From Clostridiales bacterium (lineage in GTDB: Bacteria > Bacillota > Clostridia > Oscillospirales > Acutalibacteraceae), in the NCBI GenBank assembly GCA_021200075.1, contig JAJQGZ010000097.1, positions 1-5,275 of the forward strand: 5,275 nt of DNA, in the 5' to 3' direction. The notes under the pieces are model-generated. The model was given only the letters and a program-made list of their open reading frames with translations. It had not been told where the DNA came from and did not search any database. Positions 5,257 through 5,275 of the stretch are shown in pieces. Numbering within the stretch: position 1 is the stretch's first letter; each line of letters begins with the position of its first letter. The translations under genes were made by a program, and so were the position numbers.

Positions 5257-5275
5257 ATGTCTCTTATACACAACT
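5257..5275. other. Tn5/Nextera mosaic-end-like sequence at the window end, probable adapter remnant
   Basis: The last 19 bases match the hyperactive Tn5 mosaic end CTGTCTCTTATACACATCT at 17 positions, including an unbroken 15-base match at 5258-5272. The orientation is that of adapter read-through at the end of an insert, and the match stops exactly at the window end. The best explanation is untrimmed library adapter at a contig end. It should not be read as native sequence or as a natural transposon. Confidence 0.75.

Noticed and set aside
5257..5275. End of a natural Tn5/IS50 element
   Set aside because: The match is better to the engineered mosaic end (17 of 19) than to the natural outside end (16 of 19). 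No transposase is present, and it stops exactly at the window edge, which favours library adapter.

Overview
The window looks like chromosomal DNA from an AT-rich, spore-forming Firmicute, probably a gut-type Clostridia (inferred). The signs are a DUF1540-type Cys-rich small protein, a clostridial-length threonine synthase, the rbgA-rnhB-yraN cluster typical of Firmicutes, strong GGAGG-like ribosome binding sites, and a SpoVM-like peptide that is specific to endospore formers. Most of the window is housekeeping; the unusual material is in the last 350 bases.

Layout. Bases 1-17 hold only the first codons of a leftward gene that leaves the window. Divergent from it, a rightward 56-residue DUF1540-type protein starts at a TTG codon (83-253). 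A hairpin (286-310) separates it from the convergent leftward thrC (334-1830). Upstream of thrC, in leftward reading order, lies rbgA (2852-3715), rnhB (2247-2855) and yraN (1891-2250). The three are joined by a GTGA and then an ATGA stop/start overlap, so they form one translationally coupled unit. No terminator is visible in the 60 bases between yraN and thrC, so thrC may be the last gene of the same transcript. A 161-base divergent region (3716-3876) carries one promoter for each direction. It drives rbgA leftward and a Gfo/Idh/MocA-family oxidoreductase rightward (3877-4854), which ends at a strong intrinsic terminator (4882-4922).

The right end (4923-5275) carries two very small leftward genes. 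One is a 47-residue Cys-rich membrane hairpin protein (5052-5195). The other is a peptide that aligns without gaps to the sporulation peptide SpoVM (start at 5013). The SpoVM frame has no stop codon before the terminator. A single -1 shift at an in-frame A-AAA-AAG heptamer gives a 29-residue peptide ending in tandem TAA-TGA stops at the foot of the terminator hairpin. This is either a 1-base sequence error or real gene disruption or recoding. The last 19 bases match the Tn5/Nextera mosaic end at 17 of 19 positions, so the window end is probably a contig end carrying adapter sequence.

Together the genes cover 50S ribosome maturation (RbgA), RNA removal from DNA (RNase HII), a YraN nuclease-fold protein, threonine synthesis, an unassigned sugar- or diol-type dehydrogenase, and sporulation. 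I found no mobile element, CRISPR array, tRNA or rRNA.
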